Source of the DNA: Marinobacter sp. F3R08
GTDB lineage: Bacteria; Pseudomonadota; Gammaproteobacteria; Pseudomonadales; Oleiphilaceae
Assembly (NCBI RefSeq): GCF_018860425.1
Contig: NZ_JAHKPI010000008.1
Location: 1 to 64,000 of the forward strand
Reading direction: 5' to 3'
Length of the DNA stretch: 64,000 nt
The notes beneath the pieces are model-generated. The model had not been told where the DNA came from. It did no database searches and was given only the letters and a program-made list of their open reading frames with translations. Made by a program: the position numbers and the translations under genes. Positions 20,596 to 34,287 of this stretch are shown here, piece after piece (the stretch's first letter is position 1; every line of letters begins with the position of its first letter).

Positions 20596-21234
20596 TCAGT
20601 GAAGTGTCTCGTTCGAAGCTTCGTCGTCACTCTCGGCAGCCTTCGAATCGAATTCGATCTCTGCCTGCATGTTCTTTTCAATCTCCCGGCCAATCTCCTC
20701 AAGATCACGAACTTCATTCAAGGGCGGCAACTGATCCAGGCCCGTGAGGTTGAAGTAATCCAGGAACTGCCTGGTTGTCGCATACATAGCCGGTCGACCG
20801 GGGACATCTCGATGTCCTACTACACGTACCCACTCTCGCTCAAGCAGCGTACGAATGATATTGCTGCTTACCGTAACACCCCGGATATCCTCGATCTCAC
20901 CCCGGGTGATGGGCTGCCGATAAGCTATGAGCGCCAGCGTCTCCAGCAACGCCCGAGAATACCGTTGCGGTTTTTCCTCAAACAGGCGGCCAACCCAGGG
21001 AGAAAATTCCTCGCGTACCTGGATACGGTAACCACTGGCCACCTTTTTCAATTCGAAACCACGACCTTCACACGCGGCTTCCAGAAGCATCATTACGTGC
21101 TCCATAACCTGCCGTGCAGGCCGCTCATCTTCACCAAACAACTCCCGGAGCTGGTCGAGAGATAGCGGTTTCCCTGCAGCCAGCAGAGCCGCTTCGGCAA
21201 TAGCCTGGATTCTCAGCAGGTGCTCTTCGTTCAT
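20596..21234 (-). CDS. scpB: Segregation and condensation protein ScpB
   Basis: ScpB is a winged-helix dimer that binds ScpA and completes the Smc condensin complex. The 212-residue product has tandem winged-helix regions (LLRIQAIAEAALLAAGKPLSLDQLRELFG at about 5-33; LETLALIAYRQPITRGEIEDIRGVTVSSNIIRTLLEREWV at about 93-137). The family motif PGRPAMYATTRQFLDYFNL follows, with an acidic C-terminal tail. It lies 42 bases after scpA on the same strand. Confidence 0.96.
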   Translation of the reverse strand: MNEEHLLRIQAIAEAALLAAGKPLSLDQLRELFGEDERPARQVMEHVMMLLEAACEGRGFELKKVASGYRIQVREEFSPWVGRLFEEKPQRYSRALLETLALIAYRQPITRGEIEDIRGVTVSSNIIRTLLEREWVRVVGHRDVPGRPAMYATTRQFLDYFNLTGLDQLPPLNEVRDLEEIGREIEKNMQAEIEFDSKAAESDDEASNETLH

Positions 21235-21276
21235 AGCGTCTAATCCGTGTTCCCGTGCTTTTCTCTGGCGAAAATT

Positions 21277-22110
21277 CTAATTGGTGGCCCTTGCCCGAAC
21301 GTGAATCGGGCCCAGAACGTCCGCCTGGACAACCTCGATCAGTTGTTCCTTCACCAGCTCAAGTGTTGCGAGGAAGGATACGACAACCCCGAGACGCCCC
21401 TCCTCCACTGTGAACAGACTCTCAAAAGTAACGAAATGATCATCCTGGAGCACCGAAAGGATCGCGGACATGCGCTCTCGCGTAGACAACCTTTCCCGCT
21501 CCACATGATGACTGGTAAACAGATCCGCCCTCTGCAACACACCCTGAAGAGCCAGCAGCATTTCTCGCAGATCGACATCCGGATGAGGCTGACTGGACGG
21601 CATCTTCGGAAGAGCACCGGAAGCCGTATAGTTGTCCCGCTCCAGGCGCGGCAGACTATCGATATCTTCCGCCGCCTGTTTGAAACGTTCATATTGCTGA
21701 AGCCGGCGAATCAACTCGGCCCGGGGATCTGTTTCTTCCTCGTCATCACTTTCCTGGCGCGGCAATAACATTCTGGATTTGATCTCCGCCAGGGTCGCCG
21801 CCATCACCAGGTACTCAGCGGCCAGTTCGAAGCGCATGGCCTCAACGGCACCGATATAATCCATGTACTGACGGGTAATCTCACTGACATCAATATCCAG
21901 AATATTCATATTCTGGCGCCGGATGAGATAAAGCAGAAGATCCAGAGGTCCTTCAAAGGCTTCCAGGAAAACCGCCAGGGCGTCTGGTGGAATATAGAGG
22001 TCTTTCGGAAGATCCACCACCGGCTTACCGGAAACCCGGGCAAGCGGAGACTGCTCGAGCTCTGTCTCCGGACTGTCCGGTGCTACCTGGTCAGTGGATT
22101 CTTCCGTCAT
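21277..22110 (-). CDS. scpA: Segregation and condensation protein ScpA
   Basis: ScpA is the kleisin subunit that bridges the Smc heads. The 277-residue product has the family signature FEGPLDLLLYLIRRQNMNILDIDVSEITRQYMDYI (about 53-87). A charged middle segment follows (DDEEETDPRAELIRRLQQYERFKQAAEDID). The C-terminal winged helix ends FLATLELVKEQLIEVVQADVLGPIHVRA. The first 35 residues are a polar extension. It lies between trpS and scpB in a leftward operon. Confidence 0.96.
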   Translation of the reverse strand: MTEESTDQVAPDSPETELEQSPLARVSGKPVVDLPKDLYIPPDALAVFLEAFEGPLDLLLYLIRRQNMNILDIDVSEITRQYMDYIGAVEAMRFELAAEYLVMAATLAEIKSRMLLPRQESDDEEETDPRAELIRRLQQYERFKQAAEDIDSLPRLERDNYTASGALPKMPSSQPHPDVDLREMLLALQGVLQRADLFTSHHVERERLSTRERMSAILSVLQDDHFVTFESLFTVEEGRLGVVVSFLATLELVKEQLIEVVQADVLGPIHVRARATN

Positions 22111-22163
22111 AACCTATCCCTCCGGTTCGGCACGATGCGTGCCCGACGCCGGTTTCTGGAGAC

Positions 22164-23378
22164 TCAGCGGTAATGAAGCCCCATGGCTGCCCGGACTTCA
22201 TCGAGGGTATCTCTGGCGGCATCACGGGCTTGCTCACGCCCCTCCTGCAGGATGGAGTGAACCAGGTCCGGATTCCCTTCATATTCACGCGCACGCTCAT
22301 GGAGCGGACGCTGCTCCTCAACAATGGCATCAATCAGTGGCTTCTTGCAGTCCAGGCAGCCGATGCCCGCACTACGACAGCCATTCTGAACCCATTCCTG
22401 TGTATCGGCATCGGAGTAGATTTTATGCATGCCCCACACCGGACATTTTTCAGGCTCACCCGGATCCGTCCGGCGGACGCGTTGCGGGTCGGTCTGCATG
22501 GTGCGAACCTTCTGGGCAACACTGTCTGGTTCTTCACGCAGGCCGATATAGTTGTTGTAGGATTTGGACATTTTCTGACCGTCCAGACCTGGCAACTTGG
22601 ATTCCGGCGTCAACAACGGCTGGGGTTCCGGCAGAATGACTTTGCCGCCGCCCTCTATGTAGCCATACAGGCGTTCACGGTCACCCAGGGAGATATTCTG
22701 CTGCTCTTTCAACAACGCCCTGGCCGTTTCCAGAGCATCCATATCTCCTTCTTCCTGATAGCGCTTCTTCAGGTTCCGATACAATTTGGCGTTTTTCTTG
22801 CCCATCTTCACGATGGCACCTTCCGCCTGCTCTTCAAACCCTGGCTCACGACCGTAGATGTGGTTGAAGCGGCGAGCGATTTCCCGGGTAATCTCGACAT
22901 GAGAAACCTGATCGGCACCAACCGGAACTTTTCCGGCCCGGTAAATCAGGATATCGGCGCTTTGAAGCAGCGGGTAGCCCAAGAAACCATAGGTCGCCAG
23001 ATCCTTCTCGCGCAGCTTTTCCTGCTGATCTTTGAAGGTGGGGATCCGTTCCAGCCAACCAAGAGGCGTGATCATAGACAACAGCAGGTGCAGCTCTGCA
23101 TGTTCGGGCACCTGGGACTGAATAAACATGGTCGATGACCCGGGATTCACGCCCGCAGCCAGCCAGTCGATGACCATGTCCCAGACGCTTTGCTCGATGC
23201 CTGAGGGGTCATCATAGTTCGTGGTCAGGGCATGCCAGTCTGCCACGAAAAAGAAGCACTCGAATTCGTGCTGGAGTTTCACCCAGTTTTTCAGCACACC
23301 ATGATAGTGGCCAAGGTGAAGCTTGCCGGTCGGACGCATTCCGGACAAAACCCTTTGCTGGGAATCTACAGAACTCAA
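22164..23378 (-). CDS. trpS: Tryptophanyl-tRNA synthetase with a four-cysteine motif
   Basis: TrpRS charges tRNA-Trp with tryptophan using ATP. The start is TTG at 23378, set by AAGGAG 8 bases upstream; the next ATG would remove the start of the catalytic domain. The 404-residue product has HLGH at 21-24 and KMSKS at 269-273. It is longer than the E. coli enzyme, mainly through an insertion near 180-262. Cysteines 312, 334, 341 and 344 form C-x21-C-x6-C-x2-C. This is almost the iron-sulfur motif described for Thermotoga TrpRS. trpS leads the scpA-scpB-rluB group. Confidence 0.96.
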   Translation of the reverse strand: MSSVDSQQRVLSGMRPTGKLHLGHYHGVLKNWVKLQHEFECFFFVADWHALTTNYDDPSGIEQSVWDMVIDWLAAGVNPGSSTMFIQSQVPEHAELHLLLSMITPLGWLERIPTFKDQQEKLREKDLATYGFLGYPLLQSADILIYRAGKVPVGADQVSHVEITREIARRFNHIYGREPGFEEQAEGAIVKMGKKNAKLYRNLKKRYQEEGDMDALETARALLKEQQNISLGDRERLYGYIEGGGKVILPEPQPLLTPESKLPGLDGQKMSKSYNNYIGLREEPDSVAQKVRTMQTDPQRVRRTDPGEPEKCPVWGMHKIYSDADTQEWVQNGCRSAGIGCLDCKKPLIDAIVEEQRPLHERAREYEGNPDLVHSILQEGREQARDAARDTLDEVRAAMGLHYR

Positions 23379-23443
23379 AGCACGAACTCCTTATTTGGTA
23401 TTGGATTCGCCATCATAGTTCAGGCGACCCGGCATTATAAATA

Positions 23444-23481
23444 AAAAACCCCCGCTCTGCAGGGCAGAAACGGGGGTTTTT
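23444..23481 (-). terminator. Rho-independent terminator after sucD
   Basis: AAAAACCCCCG (23444-23454) pairs with CGGGGGTTTTT (23471-23481). The A/T ends give a U tract in either direction. It ends the leftward sdh-suc cluster just after the sucD stop and insulates trpS. Confidence 0.9.
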
Positions 23482-23498
23482 ACTGAAAGAAGGCCAAC

Positions 23499-24370
23499 TT
23501 ACCAGCCGGTAACTTCCTTCAGAGCCTGACCAATCTCGGCCAGACTGCGTACAGTACGCACACCAGCGTCTTCCAGAGCAGCAAACTTCTCATCTGCTGT
23601 ACCCTTACCACCGGAGATAATCGCACCAGCGTGGCCCATACGCTTGCCAGGAGGCGCCGTAACACCAGCGATGTAGGAAACCACCGGCTTGGTGACGTTC
23701 TCCTTGATATAGGCAGCGGCTTCTTCTTCAGCAGTACCGCCAATCTCACCAATCATCACAATGGCTTCAGTTTCAGGATCTTCCTGAAGCAGTGCCAGGA
23801 TATCGATGAAGTTGGAGCCCGGGATCGGGTCACCACCGATACCGATGCAGGTGGACTGACCGTAGCCGAAGTCAGTGGTCTGTTTGACCGCTTCGTAAGT
23901 CAGAGTACCTGAACGGGACACGATACCAACTTTACCTTTCTTGTGGATATGACCAGGCATGATGCCGATCTTGCACTCGTCCGGAGTGATCACACCCGGG
24001 CAGTTGGGACCGATCATGCGCACGCCTTTACTATCCACATATTCTTTGGCGTACAGCATGTCGATGGTGGGGATACCTTCAGTGATACATACGATCAGCT
24101 GAACACCGGCATCCGCCGCCTCGATGATGGCATCTTTACAGAACGGCGCCGGAACATAGATAACAGTGGCTTCAGCACCGGTTGCTTCAACTGCATCACG
24201 GACGGTGTTGAAAACCGGCAGGCCCAGGTGCTCAGTGCCGCCTTTACCAGGACTAACACCACCAACCATCTTGGTGCCGTAGGCAATAGCCTGCTCTGAG
24301 TGGAAGGTGCCCTGCGCGCCGGTAAAGCCCTGACAGATTACCTTGGTGTCTTTGTTAATCAGGATGCTCA

Positions 24371-24371
<1 letters not shown>
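23499..24371 (-). CDS. sucD: Succinyl-CoA synthetase alpha subunit SucD
   Basis: SucCD converts succinyl-CoA to succinate with formation of a nucleoside triphosphate in the TCA cycle. The 290-residue alpha subunit carries the CoA-binding Rossmann domain (about 1-125, [31 protein letters not shown]). The phosphorylated histidine is H247 in [14 protein letters not shown]. The start overlaps the sucC stop by one base (TAATG), giving tight coupling. It is the last gene of the cluster. Confidence 0.98.
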
Positions 24372-25537
<1,166 letters not shown>

Positions 25538-25573
25538 AGTAAATATCCCGAATTAAAAAATTCCTGGTTTGCG

Positions 25574-28269
<2,696 letters not shown>

Positions 28270-28294
28270 TACAGATCCTTAGTTCGGTAGCTCG

Positions 28295-31132
28295 TCAAAT
28301 TTCAAATGCGTCGTTAACCAGTTTCTTCTGCTCTTCGATGTGGACCGACATGTGTCCACAGGCAGGAGCAGCCGAAGGGTCCCGACCGGCATATTGAAGG
28401 TTCAACTTGGGGTTCTTACGGTACAGCGCATTGCGCATATGATGCTGACTGCAGTACCACGCACCCTGATTCATTGGTTCTTCCTGACACCAGACAACAT
28501 GCTTGAGCTTGCTGTATTTGCTCAGGAGCTCATCAAGGTCATCCCCCGGGAACGGGTACAGCTGTTCGATCCGGACGATGGCGACATCGTCACGCTCATC
28601 GGTTTTCTTCTTCTCGAGAAGATCGAAGTACACCTTGCCGCTGCACATGATCAGGCGCGTTACCTTTTTCGGATCTGACAGCTCCTTCTCCGGCAATACC
28701 GTTTTGAACGTGCCGCTGGTCAGATCTTCCAGATCGGATGTCGCTTCCTTGTGACGGAGCAGACTCTTCGGGGTAATCGCAACCAGAGGCTTACGCAGAG
28801 GCCGCTTGACCTGACGACGAAGCATGTGGAAGACCTGGGACGGGGTTGTTGGCACACACACCTGAATGTTGTGCTCAGCCGACAGCTGCAGGAACCGCTC
28901 CAGACGGGCTGAACTGTGCTCTGGCCCCTGCCCTTCATACCCATGGGGAAGCAACAGGGTCAGACCACAGAGGCGCCCCCACTTGTGCTCACCACTGGTC
29001 AGGAACTGGTCGATCACAACCTGGGCGCCGTTGGCAAAGTCACCAAATTGCGCTTCCCAAACCACAAGGCCGTCTGGCGCAGTAGTGGAGTAACCGTATT
29101 CAAAGGCCATGACCGCTTCTTCAGACAGCAGCGAATCGTAGATCTCGAATTTCGGCTGATCTTCAGAGAGTTGCGCAAGCGCGATGTGGGTAGCTCCGTC
29201 CTTCTGGTTATGAAGAACCGCGTGACGGTGAGAGAAGGTGCCGCGACCAATATCCTGGCCAGTCAAACGAATCGGATGTCCTTCGTTCAACAGGGTCGCG
29301 TATGCCATTACCTCGCCGTATCCCCAGTTGATCGGCAAAGCGCCTGCCGTCATCTTTTCACGGTCGGCAACAATCTTGGACACCTGCCGCTGCACACTGA
29401 AGCCTTCCGGAACCGAGGTCAGCTGCTTGCCAAGTTTCTGAATGGTTTTCAGAGCCACACTGGACTTGCACTTGGCAGTCCACTCATGACCAAGGTACGG
29501 CGTCCAATCGACATAGAGCTCTTTATTTGGCTCTTTCACCAGAGACTTGACCACGTGTTCGCCGTTATCCAGCGCGTCACGGTAGTCATTTTCCATCTGC
29601 TTGGCTTCGTCTTCGCTAATAACACCTGCTTCCATCAACGCGTCTGCGTACAGGTTACGGGTTGTCTTCAGCTTGCGGATTTTCTCGTACATGACCGGCT
29701 GCGTTGCCGCAGGCTCATCGGCCTCGTTATGGCCGCGACGGCGGTAGCAAACCAGATCGATCACCACGTCGTTCTTGAATTCGTTGCGGTAGTCCAGGGC
29801 CATCTGGGTCACGAACATCACCGCTTCCGGGTCGTCTGCATTCACGTGCAGAATCGGCGCCTGGATCATCTTGGCGACGTCTGTACAGTATTCCGTAGAC
29901 CTCGCGTCTTCCTGCTTGCTGGTGGTGAAGCCAACCTGGTTGTTGATGACGATATGAATGGTGCCGCCAACCCCGAAACCACGGGTCTGTGACATCTGGA
30001 AGGTTTCCATCACCACGCCCTGACCGGCAAACGCCGCGTCACCATGCATGATGATCGGAACCACCTTACTACCTTCATCGTCGTTACGGCGGGTCTGACG
30101 AGCCCGAACCGAACCCTCAACCACCGGAGACACAATTTCCAGGTGCGACGGGTTAAACGCCATCGCCAGATGCACCTCACCACCAGGCGTCATCACATTA
30201 GATGAGAAGCCCTGATGGTATTTCACATCACCGGATCCGGAATCAGCCAGCTTTTTGCCTTCGAACTCATCAAAGAGTTCTTTCGGATTCTTGCCCAGGG
30301 TATTGACCAGAACGTTAAGTCGGCCACGGTGAGCCATACCCAAAACAATTTCCTTTGCACCGTAGGAACCGGCACGCTGGATCAGTTCATCCAGGCAGGG
30401 AATCAGGCTTTCGCCACCTTCAAGGCCAAAACGCTTGACGCCCGGATAGCGGGAACCAAGGTACTTTTCAAGGCCTTCGGCAGCGGTCAGACGCTCAAGA
30501 ACATGTTTGCGGGTAGCTTCTTCGTAAGCCGGTCGCGAGCGAACCGGTTCCATACGCTGCTGGAACCATCTCTTGATGCGGGTATCGACGACGTGCATGT
30601 ATTCCGCGCCGATGCTCTCACAATAGGTCTGACGCAACCCTTCAATAATATCGCCCAGCTTCATGGTCTCGGAACCGAGGTTCAGAGAACCGGTCTGAAA
30701 CTCAAGATCCAGATCAGAATCCTTCAATTCATGAAATGAAGGGTCCAGATCTTCAACCCTGGGTCGCTGCCATACACCAAGCGGATCGAGCTTCGCCTCC
30801 TGATGGCCGCGGAAACGATAGGCATTGATTAACTGAAGGACACGAATCTGTTTCTTATCGGCGTCAGACGTCGCGCTGGCAGGTACGCCGCCGCTGGAAA
30901 GAAAACGCTGATTTCGGGAGATGTGCTCAAACTGTTCACGAATGGAAGAGTGGACAACATCCCGGCCATGATGGCCATCAACACTCGGAAGCTTGTCAAA
31001 ATAGCTTCGCCACTCTTCGGGAACGGCATTCGGGTCTGTCAGGTAGGTTTCAAAAAGCTGTTCAACATAGGCAAGATTTCCACCCTGAAGGTGGGAAGTC
31101 TGCCATAACTGCTCCATTATGCTTTCGTGCAT
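28295..31132 (-). CDS. sucA: 2-oxoglutarate dehydrogenase E1 component SucA
   Basis: SucA decarboxylates 2-oxoglutarate with thiamine diphosphate and hands the succinyl group to SucB. The 945-residue product has the E1 N-terminal helix (MEQLWQTSHLQGGNLAYVEQLFETYL). The conserved MAHRGRLNVLVNTLGK loop, the GDAAFAGQGVVMET thiamine diphosphate site and the SSARLERFLQL region follow. The ATG at 31132 has AAGGTGAG upstream. A 312-base gap separates it from sdhB. Confidence 0.98.
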   Translation of the reverse strand: MHESIMEQLWQTSHLQGGNLAYVEQLFETYLTDPNAVPEEWRSYFDKLPSVDGHHGRDVVHSSIREQFEHISRNQRFLSSGGVPASATSDADKKQIRVLQLINAYRFRGHQEAKLDPLGVWQRPRVEDLDPSFHELKDSDLDLEFQTGSLNLGSETMKLGDIIEGLRQTYCESIGAEYMHVVDTRIKRWFQQRMEPVRSRPAYEEATRKHVLERLTAAEGLEKYLGSRYPGVKRFGLEGGESLIPCLDELIQRAGSYGAKEIVLGMAHRGRLNVLVNTLGKNPKELFDEFEGKKLADSGSGDVKYHQGFSSNVMTPGGEVHLAMAFNPSHLEIVSPVVEGSVRARQTRRNDDEGSKVVPIIMHGDAAFAGQGVVMETFQMSQTRGFGVGGTIHIVINNQVGFTTSKQEDARSTEYCTDVAKMIQAPILHVNADDPEAVMFVTQMALDYRNEFKNDVVIDLVCYRRRGHNEADEPAATQPVMYEKIRKLKTTRNLYADALMEAGVISEDEAKQMENDYRDALDNGEHVVKSLVKEPNKELYVDWTPYLGHEWTAKCKSSVALKTIQKLGKQLTSVPEGFSVQRQVSKIVADREKMTAGALPINWGYGEVMAYATLLNEGHPIRLTGQDIGRGTFSHRHAVLHNQKDGATHIALAQLSEDQPKFEIYDSLLSEEAVMAFEYGYSTTAPDGLVVWEAQFGDFANGAQVVIDQFLTSGEHKWGRLCGLTLLLPHGYEGQGPEHSSARLERFLQLSAEHNIQVCVPTTPSQVFHMLRRQVKRPLRKPLVAITPKSLLRHKEATSDLEDLTSGTFKTVLPEKELSDPKKVTRLIMCSGKVYFDLLEKKKTDERDDVAIVRIEQLYPFPGDDLDELLSKYSKLKHVVWCQEEPMNQGAWYCSQHHMRNALYRKNPKLNLQYAGRDPSAAPACGHMSVHIEEQKKLVNDAFEI

Positions 31133-31444
31133 CTTGAATAGCTCACCTTGGGCTGGTGCGGGGAGCCCGGTATGGTCGGCCAGGGGTATATCTCAGTCAA
31201 TACGGGTTTTTACGGGATCGACTTTGGCCACCACACCCGACATGGATGTTTTCCATTCCCCGGTGGTTTTTATACTCAGCAAAAAAGGGAGAAAACTTTA
31301 TAAGTTCCCGCCACGGCTTGCGTAGTGTGCACCCGCGTAAGACTTTTGACTATAAGCCTTTGGTTGAAGGCCCCGCAATATTGCGAGGCCTTCCGGGTAC
31401 TGACCTGATCAGAACAGTATAGCGTCTGTTGCGAAACTTGCTGC
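31133..31444. other. sdhB-sucA intergenic region with a large hairpin
   Basis: This gap of 312 bases lies inside an otherwise tight nine-gene leftward cluster. Near the sdhB end, 31367-31392 forms a long near-perfect hairpin (AAGGCC-CGCAA arms, one mismatch) with no T run after it on the minus strand. Nearer sucA the sequence is AT-rich (31225-31310, including TATAAA-like stretches on the minus strand). The gap probably holds a processing or attenuation hairpin for sdh mRNA plus a sucA promoter. I see no convincing small gene. Other gammaproteobacteria have RNA motifs upstream of sucA, but I cannot confirm one here. Confidence 0.45.
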
Positions 31445-32149
31445 TTATGTAGCCCGCTGCAGCAAAAGATTCCGAATGTGACCGATAGCCCTTGTGGGGT
31501 TCAGACCTTTCGGGCAGACACTAACACAGTTCATGATGCCCCGGCAGCGGAATACGCTGAACGGGTCATCGAGTTCGGCAAGGCGCTCAGCCTGAGCCGT
31601 ATCACGGCTATCTGCCAGGAAGCGATACGCCTGTAGCAGACCCGCAGGACCGATAAACTTGTCCGGATTCCACCAGAAAGACGGACATGAGGTAGAGCAG
31701 CACGCACAGAGAATGCACTCGTACAGGCCGTCCAGCTTTTCCCGGTCTTCCGGAGACTGCAGCCGCTCAATTGCCGGAGCGGGCTTGTCGTTGATCAAAT
31801 ACGGCATGATCTTTTCGTACTGTCTGTAGAAAAGACTCATATCGACAACCAGATCACGAATCACCGGCAGGCCCGGAAGCGGACGCAGGACAAGCTTATC
31901 GTCTTTCACAACCTGAGAAACAGGAGTGATACACGCAAGTCCGTTCTTGCCGTTCATATTCATGCCGTCAGAGCCACAGACCCCCTCACGGCAAGAGCGG
32001 CGATACGCCATTGAAGGATCCTGCTCCTTGATGAGGTTGAGCACATCAAGAACCATGAGATCTTTGCCTTCCGGAATCTCGACATCCACGTCCTGCATGT
32101 AAGGCGCGTTGTCGGCTTCCGGATTATAACGATAAAGGCTTACTAACAT
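31445..32149 (-). CDS. sdhB: Succinate dehydrogenase iron-sulfur subunit SdhB
   Basis: SdhB carries electrons from FAD to quinone through three iron-sulfur clusters. The 234-residue product has the [2Fe-2S] motif CREGVCGSDGMNMNGKNGLAC in the N-terminal ferredoxin domain. The C-terminal cluster-binding motifs are CILCACCSTSCP and CRGIMNCVSVCPKGLNP. It lies 14 bases after sdhA. Confidence 0.98.
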   Translation of the reverse strand: MLVSLYRYNPEADNAPYMQDVDVEIPEGKDLMVLDVLNLIKEQDPSMAYRRSCREGVCGSDGMNMNGKNGLACITPVSQVVKDDKLVLRPLPGLPVIRDLVVDMSLFYRQYEKIMPYLINDKPAPAIERLQSPEDREKLDGLYECILCACCSTSCPSFWWNPDKFIGPAGLLQAYRFLADSRDTAQAERLAELDDPFSVFRCRGIMNCVSVCPKGLNPTRAIGHIRNLLLQRAT

Positions 32150-32163
32150 TTTCAGAATCTCCC

Positions 32164-33936
32164 TTAGTAAGTCCGGACCTTCGGCTCAAACCTGTCTACT
32201 GTCTTGGGCGCAAAGTTCACGTCGCGCTTACCCACTCGTTTGTCCAGCGGGAAGTACATGGAGTGCTTCAGCCAGTTCTCATCGTCACGCTCGGTAAAAT
32301 CGTTCCGGGCGTGCGCACCGCGACTTTCCTTACGCTCGAAAGCAGAAATCGCTGTAGCCAAAGCCACTTCGTACAGATTATCCAGCTCAAGGGCTTCGAT
32401 ACGGGCGGTATTAAAGGCATTACTGGTATCCGCCAGCTTGGTGTTGCGAACACGCTCACCAATCGACTCCAGCTTCTTGAGACCTTCTTCCATGCTATTG
32501 CCGTCACGGAATACACCGAAATACAGCTGCATGCAGTTCTGAAGGTCTTTACGCACCTCTGCAACACTCTCACCTTCGGACGCATTGTTGAGGCGATCAA
32601 GACGAGCCATGGCACGCTTGATGTCCTCATCGCTGGCGCCGTCTACCTCGAAGCCGCCGCGCAACTGCTCCTCAATGTGCAAGCCTGCCGCACGACCGAA
32701 GACCACAAGATCCAACAAAGAGTTACCACCCAGACGGTTAGCACCGTGCACCGAAACGCACGCGGCCTCGCCACAGGCAAACAGACCCGGAATCGGCTTA
32801 TCTTCACCGTTCTCGTCCTGGGTCAGGGCCTGGCCGCCAACGTTGGTCGGGATGCCGCCCATCATGTAATGGCAGGTCGGCACAACCGGGATCGGCTCTT
32901 TTACCGGATCCACATGCGCAAACGTTCGGGACAATTCACAGATACCCGGCAGACGCAGGTTGAGAGTTTCCTCACCCAAGTGGTCGAGCTTCAGCAGTAC
33001 ATGGTCCTTATCAGGCCCACAACCACGTCCCTCGAGAATTTCGATAACCATGGAACGGGCAACAACGTCCCGACCAGCGAGATCCTTCGCGTTCGGAGCA
33101 TAACGCTCCATGAACCGCTCACCGTCCGCATTGATCAGGTAACCACCCTCGCCCCGACAACCTTCGGTAACCAGCGTGCCGGCACCGTAGATTCCCGTTG
33201 GATGGAATTGCCACATTTCCATATCCTGCATCGGGAATCCGGCACGCAGCGCCATCCCGATGCCATCGCCCGTATTAATCAGGGCATTGGTGGTCGATGC
33301 ATAGATACGCCCCGCCCCACCGGTGGCCAGAACGGTTGCCTTGGATTTGATGTAGGCAACTTCACCTGTTTCAACTTCAATAGCAACAACACCAACAACC
33401 TCGTCTTTGCTGTTCTTGACGAGATCGACCGCGTACCACTCGTTCAGGAACGTCGTGCCGCCCTTGATGTTGGCCTGATAAAGGGTGTGAAGCAGCGCAT
33501 GACCGGTCCGGTCTGCGGCCGCGCACGTACGCGCCGCCTGTGTTGGGTTATCCGGACCCTTGGACTGACCACCGAACGGCCGCTGATAGATACGACCTTG
33601 CTCAGTACGGGAAAATGGCAGCCCCATGTGCTCAAGCTCGAACACCGCCTGAGGACCTACGGAACACATATACTCAACAGCGTCCTGGTCGGCGATGTAG
33701 TCCGAACCCTTTACTGTGTCATACATGTGCCAGCGCCAATCATCGTTCGGATCAGCACTTGCGATTGCACAGGTAATACCACCCTGCGCCGAGACCGTAT
33801 GGGAGCGCGTAGGAAACACCTTGGTGATGCATGCGGTATTGATTCCGGACTCGGTCAGCTGCAAAGCCGCACGCATTCCGGAACCGCCTCCGCCGATTAC
33901 AATCGCATCAAAGGACATGGTCTTAATATTAGCCAT
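32164..33936 (-). CDS. sdhA: Succinate dehydrogenase flavoprotein subunit SdhA
   Basis: SdhA oxidises succinate to fumarate at a covalently bound FAD. The 590-residue product has the dinucleotide motif [15 protein letters not shown] (13-27) and the FAD-linked histidine H46 in [11 protein letters not shown]. The substrate loop [16 protein letters not shown] and the C-terminal DEKW-like region follow. It starts 3 bases after the sdhD stop. A long open frame on the opposite strand is a codon-usage shadow. Confidence 0.98.
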   Translation of the reverse strand: MANIKTMSFDAIVIGGGGSGMRAALQLTESGINTACITKVFPTRSHTVSAQGGITCAIASADPNDDWRWHMYDTVKGSDYIADQDAVEYMCSVGPQAVFELEHMGLPFSRTEQGRIYQRPFGGQSKGPDNPTQAARTCAAADRTGHALLHTLYQANIKGGTTFLNEWYAVDLVKNSKDEVVGVVAIEVETGEVAYIKSKATVLATGGAGRIYASTTNALINTGDGIGMALRAGFPMQDMEMWQFHPTGIYGAGTLVTEGCRGEGGYLINADGERFMERYAPNAKDLAGRDVVARSMVIEILEGRGCGPDKDHVLLKLDHLGEETLNLRLPGICELSRTFAHVDPVKEPIPVVPTCHYMMGGIPTNVGGQALTQDENGEDKPIPGLFACGEAACVSVHGANRLGGNSLLDLVVFGRAAGLHIEEQLRGGFEVDGASDEDIKRAMARLDRLNNASEGESVAEVRKDLQNCMQLYFGVFRDGNSMEEGLKKLESIGERVRNTKLADTSNAFNTARIEALELDNLYEVALATAISAFERKESRGAHARNDFTERDDENWLKHSMYFPLDKRVGKRDVNFAPKTVDRFEPKVRTY

Positions 33937-33939
33937 CGA

Positions 33940-34287
33940 TCAAAGCCCCCAAATAATTTGAATACCCCAGACCACGTACACAAAAACCGTCAGGATAACT
34001 ACTGCCTGGGCCAGCATTCGTTGTCCTGCAGACTTGATGTAGTCCGTAGAAACTGTCCACAGCCCGACCCATGCATGCCCTGCAATCGACAACAGCGCCA
34101 GCAAGGTGAAGATCTTGAACCAGGCTTGATCAAACAAGGCTGACCAGGACTGATAGTCGACATCTGTAGAGATGAAAAAGCCGAGCAAAAACAGCGTGTA
34201 CAGAGCTAGTACGTACGCAGAAACTCGCTGGATGATCCAATCCTGGATACCATTACGGCCGATGTTAGTAACACTATTCATGCCCAT
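33940..34287 (-). CDS. sdhD: Succinate dehydrogenase membrane anchor SdhD
   Basis: SdhD is one of two small membrane subunits that bind haem b and quinone. The chosen ATG at 34287 has AGGAG 7 bases upstream. A further ATG at 34281 overlaps the sdhC stop (ATGA) and is also possible. The 115-residue product has three membrane helices (VSAYVLALYTLFLLGFFI, FKIFTLLALLSIAGHAWVGLW, MLAQAVVILTVFVYVVWGI). It includes the conserved IAGHAWVGLWTVSTDYI segment. It overlaps sdhC by a few bases. Confidence 0.95.
   Translation of the reverse strand: MGMNSVTNIGRNGIQDWIIQRVSAYVLALYTLFLLGFFISTDVDYQSWSALFDQAWFKIFTLLALLSIAGHAWVGLWTVSTDYIKSAGQRMLAQAVVILTVFVYVVWGIQIIWGL

Noticed and set aside
28916-29992. 358-codon open frame opposite sucA
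   Set aside because: Codon-aligned antisense shadow of sucA with a composition unlike a real protein.
32263-34143. 626-codon open frame opposite sdhA and sdhD
   Set aside because: Codon-aligned with sdhA and explained by codon bias; no ribosome site and no domain.
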